Of a DNA stretch of 64,000 bases, positions 45,013 to 56,437 are shown in pieces; position 1 is the stretch's first letter; every line of letters begins with the position of its first letter. The position numbers were made by a program, and so were the translations under genes. The stretch comes from Coccinella septempunctata (taxonomy: Eukaryota; Arthropoda; Insecta; Coleoptera; Coccinellidae). The notes beneath the pieces are model-generated. The model was not told where the DNA came from, did not search any database, and saw only the letters and a program-made list of their open reading frames with translations. Location of the stretch: the NCBI RefSeq assembly GCF_907165205.1, contig NC_058196.1, positions 16,162,501 through 16,226,500 on the forward strand. Reading direction: 5' to 3'.

Positions 45013-45630
45013 ACTAGGGATGGGCGAAAAATATCGATATATCGAAATATCGATTTTTTTTCGGAAAATTATCGATAAATATCGTCGATATTTTAAATTC
45101 CGATACTATCGACTATCGATATTTTTTAGGAGTATCAAATTCGATATTTTTGTGTGAAGGACGTTGATCTGATGTGTGTTGTGTATATAATGGCAGCGAG
45201 TTATGTAATTGAGTTTCACTATGAATCTATAGGTCAATCTGGTTTATTTAAGTCTCTGCTTAGATAATTTTTTAGCTTGATCACAATTGTCACAATCGTT
45301 CTAAACGAAAAAATATGACTGTGTACCCATGCACGATCTAAAATTGGACCTTTTCATGCTTTCTGCTTACTCGGAATTACAGTGAATCAGCGATTTCGAT
45401 TTTAGTCAATTACAAGTTAGCAGTTAGTTGAATGTAGTCGAATTGCATGTGGTTGTACAATCACGTACGTTTTTCATACAGTTCATTGCGAATACTTTGA
45501 TAAAACTCACGTTTGGTGAAACTTCCAATATATCGAAATATCGACATTTTTTCCCCGATATATATCGATACTATTGAAAAATATCGATACAATATATATC
45601 GATATTTTTTTCACCCTTGCCATCCATAGC
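45013..45630. mobile_element. CGATA-rich TIR element
   Basis: Starts CTAGGGATGGGCGAAAAATA and ends with the reverse complement style CCTTGCCATCCATAG. Within about 120 bp of each end there are many TATCGATA/ATATCGA motifs; the middle is ordinary. hAT-like by its GGGATGGGC end, but no clear 8-bp duplication was seen. No ORF. Confidence 0.65.
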
Positions 45631-45639
45631 GCGAAACGT

Positions 45640-47985
45640 ACTACACGCACAGTATAGACACCTATGTATACTGTGCTACACGAGTGTTGAACTATGACGT
45701 CACACGAAGCGATCGCGTTGCCGGTAAACTGGAGCCGTGAACCTATGTTTACAATTCCATACAAAGAGTTGTTATACTCTTTGATTCCATATCTCGGGTA
45801 TTAATTATTGACGTATCGAAATAATTGTTTCACACAATATCTTTATTTTTTATAGAGAATTTGAAGATCCTTATATCAAAATTAGTGCACCTCCAGTTTG
45901 CGGCTTCTGGGCGGTTTCTTCCACAAACCATAATTACTGAACGATACAAATAAACATTATATGTTCATATGTAATATGCCAATCTAATATTGGCCTTCAT
46001 TATGTGCGATGTTCAGTTTAACTAAGTTTTGAATTAATTGAAATTGAATAATGGAGTTAATTCATCATCTCTTTTAGAGGTTACTTTATCGACAAATAAG
46101 AAATTAAAAGCTTTCACAAATATATAATAATTGAAATCTTATCTAGAGTTAATGAATTTTTTCTAAATTCGAATTTCAAGTATGAAATTATCACTCATTC
46201 TGAAAAGAAGTAAGAAGAGATCTTTTATGAATTGTCATAGAACGTGACTCTTAAAAATTGAAGGTTATGTTTATGTGTTGTTTTGTGTCAACTACAGCTG
46301 ATTCAGACAAACTGTTTATAGTTGACTTTTCAATTCGAAACTTGCAATTCATTTCGAAAAAAGTGTATAATAATATTGCCAGGATAACTGAAAAGGGTAT
46401 GTCATTTCATTTTGCAACAAACAATTAGGTATTATATTCATAAATAGCATGGAATATCATTGGAATTTACAGTAACTGATGCTATGTTATCTGATATTTG
46501 TTCAATGGGGTTCATAATACTTTAGACTGTAGATTTTAGAGGATTATTATATGCTATTGATAAGTGAAAATCCTAGAAATTCTTATTGGCAATATATTCT
46601 ATTTGTTTCACCTTCTCTAGGAATTGACCGTGTTTTTTCCAGAGTTGATTAGGAAATGAAAATAAAAACAATCTGTTCGAATGTTCAAGCTCAAACAATA
46701 AGCAAGGAAATTTCTATATTAGATTCATATTTCATTCCAATCATATCATAACAATTTTATAATGCTTTTTCAAAATTTTTTTCAGACATTCATGAAATTT
46801 CATTTGAGATCGATTTCTTCCATTCTGAGAACGTTCGTGCCTATTCTCAGAATACGTAATTGTTGTAAATTATCAAGAAGACTTTTCCATCGAGTAAGTG
46901 GATTTTGAATTGTAATCGATTCGATTTTTATCAATTAAACTTTTCATATTTTTTGTATTGTCTTTGCACACCTCCCATTTTCTAATTTCACTAATACTGA
47001 ACGCTTTCTCGACATACCTAGCTTTTTTATTACATAACATCAATATAGAAATGCTTTCAATGGCCGGTTATCATTTTCGCATCCACCATAAATATTTGTA
47101 TATTATTATTTCTGTGATTGATGAACCAATTAATTCAATTTTAGAGAAATTCCTAGATTTGCGAATGTTGATTTACCTAAAGGAATTTAAATTGGAGGCT
47201 ATTTCTATTACCTGAAAAAATGATTAGGTCTCCCGAACTTTCATCGAAAATGTAGAAATATAGTAGCCCAGTAAAATCAGCATTCAATTATGAAAAAAAG
47301 GTGTTATGGCGGCTTCTCGATCATATCTCTTGTTAGATTAAAAATTTCAGAAACATAGTTGATACGAATGTTCTATTCTAGACCATTGAATTCTGCTTCT
47401 AATGAGACGAAATGCTTACATTTACGATTATCCCTTCTCGTTATAAGTACAGGTCCTACAAGTTTGATCACTATTTCAGAATGAAGAAGAATATTCGTTT
47501 CAATTTGACCACAGTTTTTTGAAAATAATTTCCAATAACTTATTTATTATAAAAATAAAAGTGAAGCCTTAAAAGAAGTGTTGAGCATTGAGATCGGCAT
47601 CGAATGGGATCAAGACTGTTTTTTTGTCGGTAGCACCCATTTCAAAAAAGTCACCTCGTCAGGGTATGCAGGGTCGGCCGGGCCTACACAAAACTAATCG
47701 AGAAATAGAAAACAATTATAATTATTTTATTCTTCAAAACTCTTCAAAACAGCCTATCCATTGATGTATACGGTTTAAAGTGAAGTACTTATTAAATATA
47801 ATTTTTTTCGTGAGACTATGTGCGACGTTAGTGAATATAATGGGACCTCGAATGAGGCTACATCTAGTGAAACCAAGATGTAGTCTTTGAGTAGGACAAT
47901 AGTTAGAGAGAATTCCATAAATTCGAAAGAATTCCGTATTTGGCGTTGAAAAGTAGTTGTTACACCACTTGAACTACTGTACAAG
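45640..47985. other. Intergenic, mostly unique-looking DNA
   Basis: Least repeat-rich part of the intergenic region. One possible exon (46786-46892) is listed separately. No other gene recognised. Confidence 0.4.
46786..46892 (+). CDS. Possible small exon of an unidentified gene
   Basis: A T-rich tract and TTTTTTTCAG precede it and a consensus donor A|GTAAGT follows. The frame from the ATG at 46793 gives MKFHLRSISSILRTFVPILR, continuing Arg-rich with no acidic residue, like a mitochondrial presequence. No family match and no convincing partner exon. It may be chance. Confidence 0.2.
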
Positions 47986-48004
47986 CTTTGCTATGTAATG
48001 AAGG

Positions 48005-48190
48005 TAAGTCAATTCCACTAGCAATCCGTCTTAGAGAGGAGAGAAGTTTATACCACGGCAATCCGTCTGTTCCGATATTCCTGAACAGTACTGTCAGTAA
48101 TTCAGAGACGATTCCTATTGGCCCAGTCGTTCGAGTTCTATTGTTATTCGATTGCTGGCCAGTAAAACCAGCAATATCGGAACAGGCCCA
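48005..48190 (-). pseudogene. 5'-end fragment of a LINE related to 60.95 kb
   Basis: The reverse complement (ATTGCTGGTTTTAC ... CGAATAACAATAGAAC ... CCAATAGGAATCGTCTCT) aligns with 60953-61060 at the 5' end of the Jockey-clade LINE. Truncated. Confidence 0.6.
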
Positions 48191-48493
48191 ATGTCTTGCT
48201 ATCCGGATGGTGGAAAGACTACAAGAATGTAGGGTGTTGCCAGAACACGATTAGTAGAAGTTGTGAATCGTACAATAGTTTGCACTTTCGTCGAAAGGTG
48301 GCAGCAGATTTCGAATTTTAGGCAATGGTGAGATTTCGAGATATTTTTTATGTGAAAATTTATTGAAAAAATCATTTCACTTCGGAAAGTGAATAACATG
48401 CATGAACATCAAATTTGTTCTAATGAAAAAATTTTCCTATTTTTTTCCGCTTGACGAATGCAAATATTTCTGACTTTCTAAGATGACGAACTG

Positions 48494-50848
48494 AAGGTCT
48501 ATGTCTCCAGCCCCCCCAAATTTGAGTTTTTAAATTTTTTTTATCTCAAAGTTTTGTACTAGTTTTGTACCGAAATGTACCGTCAAGAAAAAGTTTTGTA
48601 CCCTAAGTTTAAGGGGTCTTAGGAGGGTTTCAAATTGGGGGGGCTGGAGATATGTTTTCGAAATAATGAGATTTCGGTTTACGAAATAAGCTAAAACATG
48701 TGTACTAGTTTTGTACCGAAATGTACCGTCACAAAAAACGGCACAATTCTCTACCCCGGGGGTGTACCTATGCTCTATATAAAGTATTGAGGCTTCAGGG
48801 GTATTTTTTTTTACACCAAGGAATATGGGATATTGGTTTTGTACTTTTTCGATACTGAAATGTACCTTCGATAAAAAATTTTGTAGCCCCAAATAGAATG
48901 AGTGAATTATCATTTTCAACAAGGGGCTATAGGCAAGTACACCCCACCTTTGAAAAAGCAAATTTTCTCTATGTAAAAAGACAAATGTACTGGTTTTGTA
49001 TCGTCAATAAAAGTTTTGTACTCTGAGATTTGGGGGTCTTAGGAGAATTCCAGGGATGGAGACATTTTTTCGAAGTAATAAGATTTTGGTTGGACTTCTT
49101 GATAAAGTCAAATTTGATTAACCTAATATCAGAAAGAAATACATGGTGACGCGACGTTGAAAAAAGTCATCAATTTTGCACTTGTTTAACGCTAAGGTTC
49201 TGTACCGAAATGTACCATTGAAAAAAGTAATTGAAATGACGAAAATACGTATTTCAGTTCGGAGGGGATGTTCCCCCACTATTGAAAATTAAATTTTTTT
49301 CTCTTTCGAAGTTTTGTTCCGAAATGTACAAAAGCAAAAAGCTTTTATAATAGAAATCTACTCCAGAAATGGTCAAATGACAGAAGGGAAATCTGAAACA
49401 TTCTGTTGATAAATTGAGTACCCCAATATTGCTGAAGATTATCCATCTTTCGAAAGAACCTATTTACTATTTCGCCATGTGTTAGCGTTATCTGTGAATC
49501 AGAAAGTCTTGAAAGACAAAGAGGTTGTAAGTTTACCAAAGAAGAGCATACCATAGTATCAACAATGTTGATAGTATGTTGATTTTTCGTGCTTTATCTC
49601 TAGTGGTTGGAGTCTGTGTAAGAATATGCTACACGATTTAGAAAAAAAAGACGTCAATGTGTTTCCTTATTATTGGTATAGATTCAACTGTTATCAGAAA
49701 ATTGAAGATTTTCATTTTTCTCGTAGAATGGCCTATGACCTCTCAATCTTAGATTACAAAACTTTTTCTTGACGGTAGGTACATTTCGGTATAAAACTGT
49801 GAAATTAAAAAAATTGGGGGTGAGCATGTCTACAGTTTCCCCTAACTGAATTCCGTATTTTCCTCATTTTAATAAGGGTACAAAATTTTTTTCAACGGTA
49901 CATTTCGGTACAAAACTAATACACATGTTTGAGCTTGTTTCGGAAACCGAAATATCATTATTTCGAAATCATGTCTCCAGGCCCCCAATTTGAAACCCTC
50001 CTAAGACCCCTTAATCTCAGGGTACAAAAATTTTTCTTTTGGGTACATTTCGGTACAAAACTAGTACAAAACGTTGGAAGAAAAAAAATTTGCAATTTCA
50101 AAAGGGGAAGGGGGTGAGCATGTCAATTGTTACCGCGAACTGAACTCCGTATTTTCTTCATTTTAATTACGGTACAAAACTTTTTTCAACGGTACATTTC
50201 GGTACAAAACTAGTACACATGTTTCAGCTTGTTTCCGAAACTTCATTATTACAAAAAACATGTCTTCAGCCCCCCTAATTTGAAACCCTCCCTAATACCC
50301 CTTAATCTTAGGGTACAAAAATTTTTCTTGAGGGTACATTTCGGTACAAAACTAAGAAGTATAACAAATTTGCAATTTCAAAAGTGGGCGGTGAGCCTGT
50401 CTATTGTTACCCCGAACTGAACTCCGTATTTTCTTCATTTTAATTAGGGTACAAAACTTTTTTCAACGGTACATATCGGTACAAAACTAGTACACATGTT
50501 TCAGCTTGTTTCGGAAACCGAAACTTCATTATTTCAAAAACATGTCTCCAGCCCTCCCAATTTGAAACCCTCCTAAGACCTCTTAATCTGAGGGTACAAA
50601 ACTTTTTCTCCACGGTACATTTCGGTACAAAACTAGTACAAAACTTTGAGATATAAAAAATTTGCAATTTCAAAAGTGGGGGGTGAGCATGTCTACGGCT
50701 CCCCCAAACTGAAAACCGTATTTTCATCATTTTAATTAGGGGTACAAAACTTTTTTCCAACGGTACATTTCGGTACAAAACTAGTACAAAACTTTATCAT
50801 CAAAAAAAGGTGAAAATTCAAATTTGGGGGGGCTGGAGACATGGACCT
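48494..50848. mobile_element. Transposon built from inverted arrays of GTAC-rich units, 8-bp TSD
   Basis: Ends AAGGTCTATGTCTCCAGCCC and (reverse) AGGTCCATGTCTCCAGCCC, flanked by a perfect 8-bp duplication ACGAACTG (48486-48493 and 50849-50856). The interior is two opposed arrays around a unique centre (about 49340-49700). The core GGTACATTTCGGTAC plus AAAACTAGTAC occurs about 14 times counting degraded copies. In the right arm the cores start at 49778, 49897, 50042, 50191, 50333, 50468, 50614 and 50762 (period about 145), and two unit types alternate (about 290 bp). No transposase; apparent ORFs are translations of the repeat. Confidence 0.9.
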
Positions 50849-51181
50849 ACGAACTGTTTGAATTGAATTATAATGAAAACCGCATATAAATTAGTGATTT
50901 GGACATATATTATACCTTTTCGCTTTATGAAACAGTCTAGACCCCTCTTAAGTGTAAGCCCTGTTTATGTCTTTTTCGCAGTCTAAGAGGGACAGAAATA
51001 TGTATTTTCATCTTTTTCTGAAATTCAGAAATGCACGAGTTATTGAAAAGGTGGTCTATCAGGGTATTTGCTCTTGTTTTGAACGCAGAAGTTGCATCTT
51101 TATTTAAGCGTTTGTTGCTAAGTGTTGCTAAGCATATAAAGCCTACTAAGGTAGTCTTTATACATTGGTTCTGGTAATTTT

Positions 51182-51790
51182 TCACAACTGGAATATGTAT
51201 ACAGGGTATTTCTCGAGCAAACGGGCAAATAGAAACCGTGGATAGAAGCTCATAACTGCTCGTTTTATTACATCAGGACTTCTACTAATTCTACTACTTC
51301 CACTAATTTTGTCGCAAGCAACATTTTTTCGATCCAAAAATTGTTCCTTTGTCAGGATATCTGTTCCATAGACCTTGGTCTTCAAATTACCCCAAAAAAA
51401 TAAATAGGGGGATGTCAGATCAGGAGATCTAGTAGGTAGTAAGCCAATGTTGGGGCCCTCCCCTTCCAATCCGCCTTCATATTCATATTTTTGGTTTAAA
51501 AAAAGCATTTTGCTGGTACTCCATCATTCTGAAACCATAGTCACTCGAAGGAATATTCAAGTTGTGCAGAGATGAAAGCAATAGATGTTCCAGAAAGTGT
51601 TTGAACGTTTCAGCATTCCGTCGTCAAGGATATGTCATTGTCCATTGTGGTTCTATTGAACTGCCATAACGCCATAACATTCCCCTATCAGGACATTAAC
51701 TGTGAATCTGCTGAGAGTGGACTTTCTTGTAGAATGGGGATTACCCACAGCCTATTCATGTGAATGTTTTGAGTTGAAAAAATCAAACTA
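51182..51790 (-). pseudogene. Mariner-like transposase remnant
   Basis: Minus strand. Fragments SRFTVNVLIGECYGV and SPDLTSPYLFFWGNLKTKVY correspond to the FSVNVWCGI and SPDLTPLDFFLWGHLK regions of mariner transposases, with a degraded middle. The catalytic Asp of the last motif is replaced. CAGGGTATTTCTCGAGC at 51202 looks like the element end. Confidence 0.7.
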
Positions 51791-51794
51791 ACGT

Positions 51795-53140
51795 AAAAGT
51801 CGAAGACAGCTCATCTCATAGACTTTCTATGTGAAACGGTGGCATATCACAAATGCTATAAATAACACGATAAATATAATGATCAAACTAAGCCCGAGTG
51901 TACATTGGAAGCGTTGTCGTGCGGCTACACGCTCTCGCGAAACGAGCGTTTGTAGCCATGTAGCCGCTGCAAAAGAGGCGGCGCGCGGCGCGGCGCTACA
52001 GACTACAGAGGTTGTCCACTGGAGGCGGCTTCGTGCGTTCAATCACAGCCCTCTTTAACACGTGTGTTTAAGAGGGTGGTGGTTCAATGTTAATCTTTGG
52101 TTCAATTCAGTGTTGGAGCCGATGCAACGATGACGTGAGGATCGTTCTCCATCCAGTATTGCTTGCGGTTTGTGTTGGGTGCAAGTTTTATAGCCAAAAT
52201 CAAATCGAGAATTCAACCATTTCTACTGTCAACCGAAGAACGGACCTTATATATTTCCCAACTACTACTGGATGAATCGAATTTTTTTTACTGACAATGC
52301 GATGAAAACTACGTGAAACAATTCTTTCAATAAGGATTCAATTGTTTGAACGACTCATCCAGGAAAACTATCCTAGGTTTCCTCCTCAGAGAGTTGAGCT
52401 AATCTTTTGGTGGCCAAAAATGCGTGTTTTCGTTTTCGGTTTTATCTCCCCTGAAAAACTTCATATAAACAAAGCTCTATTTTTTTTAATTATAGATCAC
52501 TAAATTCTCGAATGAGGCGGCGTTCCTCAACCCGTTTCCATATTAGAGTATATAAAAGTCGAGCCAATTTTCAGAGATTTTGTCGTTGACTATTCATGAC
52601 CACGAAATGGTCTATGACGTTTTAAATCTGAAATATTAACGAAAAACTTGTATTTGTGTGATGACACATGTTTTTCATTACTCCAAATTCAGGGTTTGCT
52701 AGTATGTTGCTAAAACAAAATGAACGCGTGTTTTCAATCGATATGAAATTTAATACTTTACAACTTTTTTATACGTCACCTTTTTCACATATAAGCCGCT
52801 TTCAAAGATTTTTCCGAGAAATCAATATGAAACATAACATTTTACAATGTTTCTGGAAATTGTCCCAACTTTGGGATTAGTGAGAAAAAGTACACACTTG
52901 ATCTCATTCGACGTAGAATTCAGTGCTTTATAGCTTTTTTTCCAAGTAATTAGTCGATATCCGTATTTCTTGAGGACATATGATTGAAAAACTACAAAAC
53001 ACCCCATTTCTTGGCCGCCAAAAGTTATGCTCAATTCCTTTGAAGGAAAAAACCCAAGATGATTTAATTCGGTCACTGATGAAGCCATTAAAACAATAGA
53101 AATCTTTTTTAGGTACAAAATCATTATTGAATCGAAAAAT
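51795..53140. other. Intergenic DNA with a GC-rich patch
   Basis: 51900-52060 is strongly GC-rich with a GCCGC/GCGGC palindromic core (GGCGCGCGGCGCGGCGC) and CGTTTGTAGCC/GGCTACACGC pairs. It may be a degraded TIR element. The overlapping ORFs on both strands are composition effects. Nothing recognised in the rest. Confidence 0.45.
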
Positions 53141-53149
53141 TTGGAAAAT

Positions 53150-53372
53150 TCTGAAAAAGCTGGATTCAGTTCGAAATTCGTCAAGACCGAACGATTGCAC
53201 CGAGATGAATGGAATTTTCAGAAGAGTTGCTCTTTCAGAATATGTATGACATTTGACATTTCCATATACAGTTTTTTTATTGAGAGATAAACGACTCGAA
53301 AGTTGACCGTCGAAAAATCCTGAAAAAGCTGGGTTCAGTTAAAAATTCGTCAAGACCGAACGGTTGCACTTA
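53150..53372. repeat. Two diverged monomers of the 175-bp repeat
   Basis: CGTCAAGACCGAACG at 53180 and 53349, with GTTGCTCTTTCAGAATATGT between, are the reverse complement of the unit arrayed at 28150-29000. Spacing is about 169 bp. Confidence 0.8.
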
Positions 53373-53374
53373 TA

Positions 53375-54499
53375 ACGTGCGTTCAAAAAAATTCGTCGTC
53401 AAGTAGGCTATGAAATTTTGAAGGCTGATGTTCGGTGGCTGAACGTATGTCTTTTCTTGAGTTACTTCATCTTCCCAAAATGTAAGCAATGATGACATTA
53501 ACCTATATATCGTAATTTTGTACGGAAAGGCACTTTTTAGAAAAAGTTACCTGTAATTTAACGTTCGAAAAGCATTTCTTTCATTGAGTAAGATGACAAG
53601 AATCCAAACAATCTGAGGCGGTTAGAAAAATTCTTCGTAAGAATTTTAACCGTCCACTATTTTCATACGTAAGAGACATGAGTCATGAATTGATCGTGGT
53701 ATTATGTTTTTTTGTAAGAAGGTTCTAGCTACTTCAGTCATATGAATAAATCACAGTAAGAATCTCAATAATATGTTTATTAATTCTCTATAAATATTGA
53801 ATTGATTCAGTCATTACTGAAAATTCATGACTAAACTAAAAGAACTGAATTACATGAAAATAGCTATTGGACAATTTATTAAAATTCAATTGAGCTATAA
53901 AAAGGCATGATGCTTTCTCCTTCATCACGTTCTGCTATTAAAGTTCCATAAAATAAAGTAGGTCCATACTTTGCCTTTGACTGATGCATACTGAACTCCA
54001 ATTTTTCTTGGATGCTACAAGGTAAGGTAATCACAACCTTTTCAGTTTTCTGATAACATGTCAATCTTTATGAAAACAAATGGATATCTTTTTTTCAAAA
54101 TCGGGTGGCATATGCCAACGGATACTCCAGCCACTTCCTTTTTTGTTTGAACATACCTGTTTTGTCAACACATCGCAAAACAGTACAATGGAAAAATTCA
54201 TACTTAATAATCTACAGCAACATAGGCTTCTATGAAGTCGCCGGAACAGAATAGTTCCATTCTCCTTCAATTTTCTTTCCTATTTTGAAGTAGGATTCAA
54301 TAGTAAAAGCCTTTCACACGTCCGTAAAAATCATCTTTATAATTTGCTGATAATTTTAATTCAACAACAATCCAAAATGCTAAAATGACAGTTCACCTGG
54401 AAAATAGTATAGCACGAGCTAAGAATTACGTGTAGGCACGAAATATCGACGTTCAAAATTCCATAGCCTACTTGACGACGAATTTTTTTGTACTCACGT
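53375..54499. mobile_element. TA-flanked TIR transposon of unknown family
   Basis: Begins ACGTGCGTTCAAAAAAATTC and ends with the inverted AATTTTTTTGTACTCACGT. Arms of about 50 bp share TTCGTCGTCAAGTAGGCTATG. Flanked by TA on both sides. Minus-strand ORFs at 53879-54064 and 54061-54270 overlap slightly but show no recognisable transposase motif. Confidence 0.8.
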
Positions 54500-54534
54500 T
54501 AGATCTTTGAAGTTCTCAGATTTATTACAAGAAG

Positions 54535-55045
54535 AGTTACGTGGTTCTGTGGGTGGACAAATGAAGTAATTGGGTGGACAAAAGTGGACTAACGTTGGAC
54601 AAACGATATTTACCATCGTTTTCGCAATTTAGCTGAGCTGCTCAGAAAATGCACCGAAAAAACTTATTTTTCCACATCTCTCAAACGGTGTCTGGATAAA
54701 TAAAAAAAATAGGTGGACAATTATGGACAAACGACCCTGAAATTTTTGTTTTAAAATTTTCATTTGGGAGTGTCAACTTCACACTTTCCAAAATTTTCAA
54801 AGATTGATTTCTATGGTTCTGTGGGTGGACAAATGAAAAAATTTGGTGGACAAAAATGGACTTACGTTGGACAAACGATCTGTACCATCAAAAATAAGTT
54901 TTTGCGATTTGGGGGTGCTGCTCAGAAAAAAGAAAAAAGTTCTTTTCCGATAACTCTAGAACGGTACTTGGACAAATGAAAAAAAAAGGTGGACAAACGA
55001 CCCTGAAATTTTTGTTTCAAAATTCGCATTTGGGGGTGCCAGCTT
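54535..55045. repeat. 272-bp tandem duplication rich in GTGGACAAA
   Basis: GGTTCTGTGGGTGGACAAAT at 54543 and 54815. Both units continue with GTGGACAAA...GGACT(A/T)ACGTTGGACAAACGAT, then ACGACCCTGAAATTTTTGTT. Nine or so GTGGACAA boxes in total. The second unit is slightly shorter. Confidence 0.85.
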
Positions 55046-55302
55046 CACATAGCGGATACTTACATTTTTTCCAGTTTGTTGTTCGTTAAATAAAGCCGCT
55101 GTTGTTCGCGTTGTTATATCTGAAAAATAATTTCATCATTTCCACCTTTTCTTCTACGGAATAGGTACACCATTTGAATTTTATTACAAATATACAATCG
55201 CTCTGACAAACATGTAACGTTCTTAAAAATTCACGATAGACTAAGGTAAAAACTTGGTTCGTCTACTTTTTTGGACAAAAAATTAGCATCATGGATAACT
55301 AC

Positions 55303-55567
55303 TAAATGAGGGGTTCAGAGCTGAAGTGAACCAAGTCCATTCAGCCTAGTTTTGAGATGAATGGCTTAGAAGTTGTTTATCACCCATTAATTCAAAAGTG
55401 ACTTCTTTAGATTTTAAAAGGTTAGAATGGTAGCATATGCTCACATAAGAATACTAATAAATAAAGAAGCCACATTGGAATTAATTGGTGATAAACAACT
55501 TCTAAGCCATTCATCTCAAAACTAGGCCCAATGGACTTGGTTCACTTCAGCTCTGAACCCCTCAAAT
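55303..55567. repeat. Foldback MITE
   Basis: GAGGGGTTCAGAGCTGAAGT...GATAAACAACTTCTAAGCC symmetry: the left arm through GGCTTAGAAGTTGTTTATCAC is inverted on the right. Arms about 95 bp, loop about 70 bp. Confidence 0.88.
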
Positions 55568-56437
55568 ATCTTTGAAAGTTGAAGTTTTCGTTGTACCACC
55601 CTGTATATTCCTGAACTGTTTAATTATCTGCTCACTTAAGACATCCTTGCACAAACTTGTACAGTAGCTCTGCTGTGCCTTGCGGAGTAAGGTAAAGAAA
55701 CGATGATGACGTACCTTTGTAGGTTTGAAATATCTATATATCAAATTCAATTTTCATAATAAAATGTATTATTCGAAAAACAAAAGTTGGTGTCACCTTT
55801 GATAAAACTAGAAGTCTGCACAAATTTAAAAAAATGTACAAGGAGTCATCTCTCTGGTCAAAGCTGAACTCCGAAATTGGAAATGTGATTTTCGATTCCT
55901 TCCCAAAAACATTTTAACGAACGGAATTCGTGTGACACCCTGTATTCTAAAATACTAAAATAATAAATCGATCTGTTCCTCTGAGATTTGAAGTTTTGGT
56001 TATTAAACACTGTATATTATATACTTCTAAAAATATTTCAATATGTTCTCTGTCGACGCGATTTTCAAAAACCATAAAAGAGCCTGAAACTTATTTGTCC
56101 AGATCGAGTGAAGAGAACCTACCTTTTATTTATCAATACATATCCTCCCATCTGTGGAATGTCGCAAAAAATGTTCGACACAAGATTGTCAACTTCTTTA
56201 TTTTTCACATCAATCGATTCTTGTCTGTGTACCCATCAATTTCTCTAAACAGAGTACACACTATTTTATTTTTCGACTTCAATTCAACCACCCATTGTGT
56301 TATTTTTATCGTGTTGTTTGTTTCGAGATAAATAATTGTTCGAGCTAGTCCAGTTGTTTGTGTTCGTCTTAAAAAATAAGTATTTTCATTGCTACCTATC
56401 AGGAAATGTTATTGTGCTGAATTTTTTAACCTCCAAA
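55568..56437. other. Upstream region of the aminopeptidase gene
   Basis: No coding frame of note. The probable 5' UTR lies just before ATG 56438 (CTCCAAAATG). No clear TATA box; start-site elements cannot be assigned by eye. Confidence 0.4.

Noticed and set aside
50440..50778. 112-codon ORF across the GTAC-rich element
   Set aside because: The translation (YRYVPLKK, FVPKCTVEKK) is just the repeat unit read in one frame; similar ORFs appear in other units.
51827..52058. GC-rich ORFs on both strands, possible gene or CpG island
   Set aside because: Composition opens both strands at once; there is no motif and the core is palindromic.
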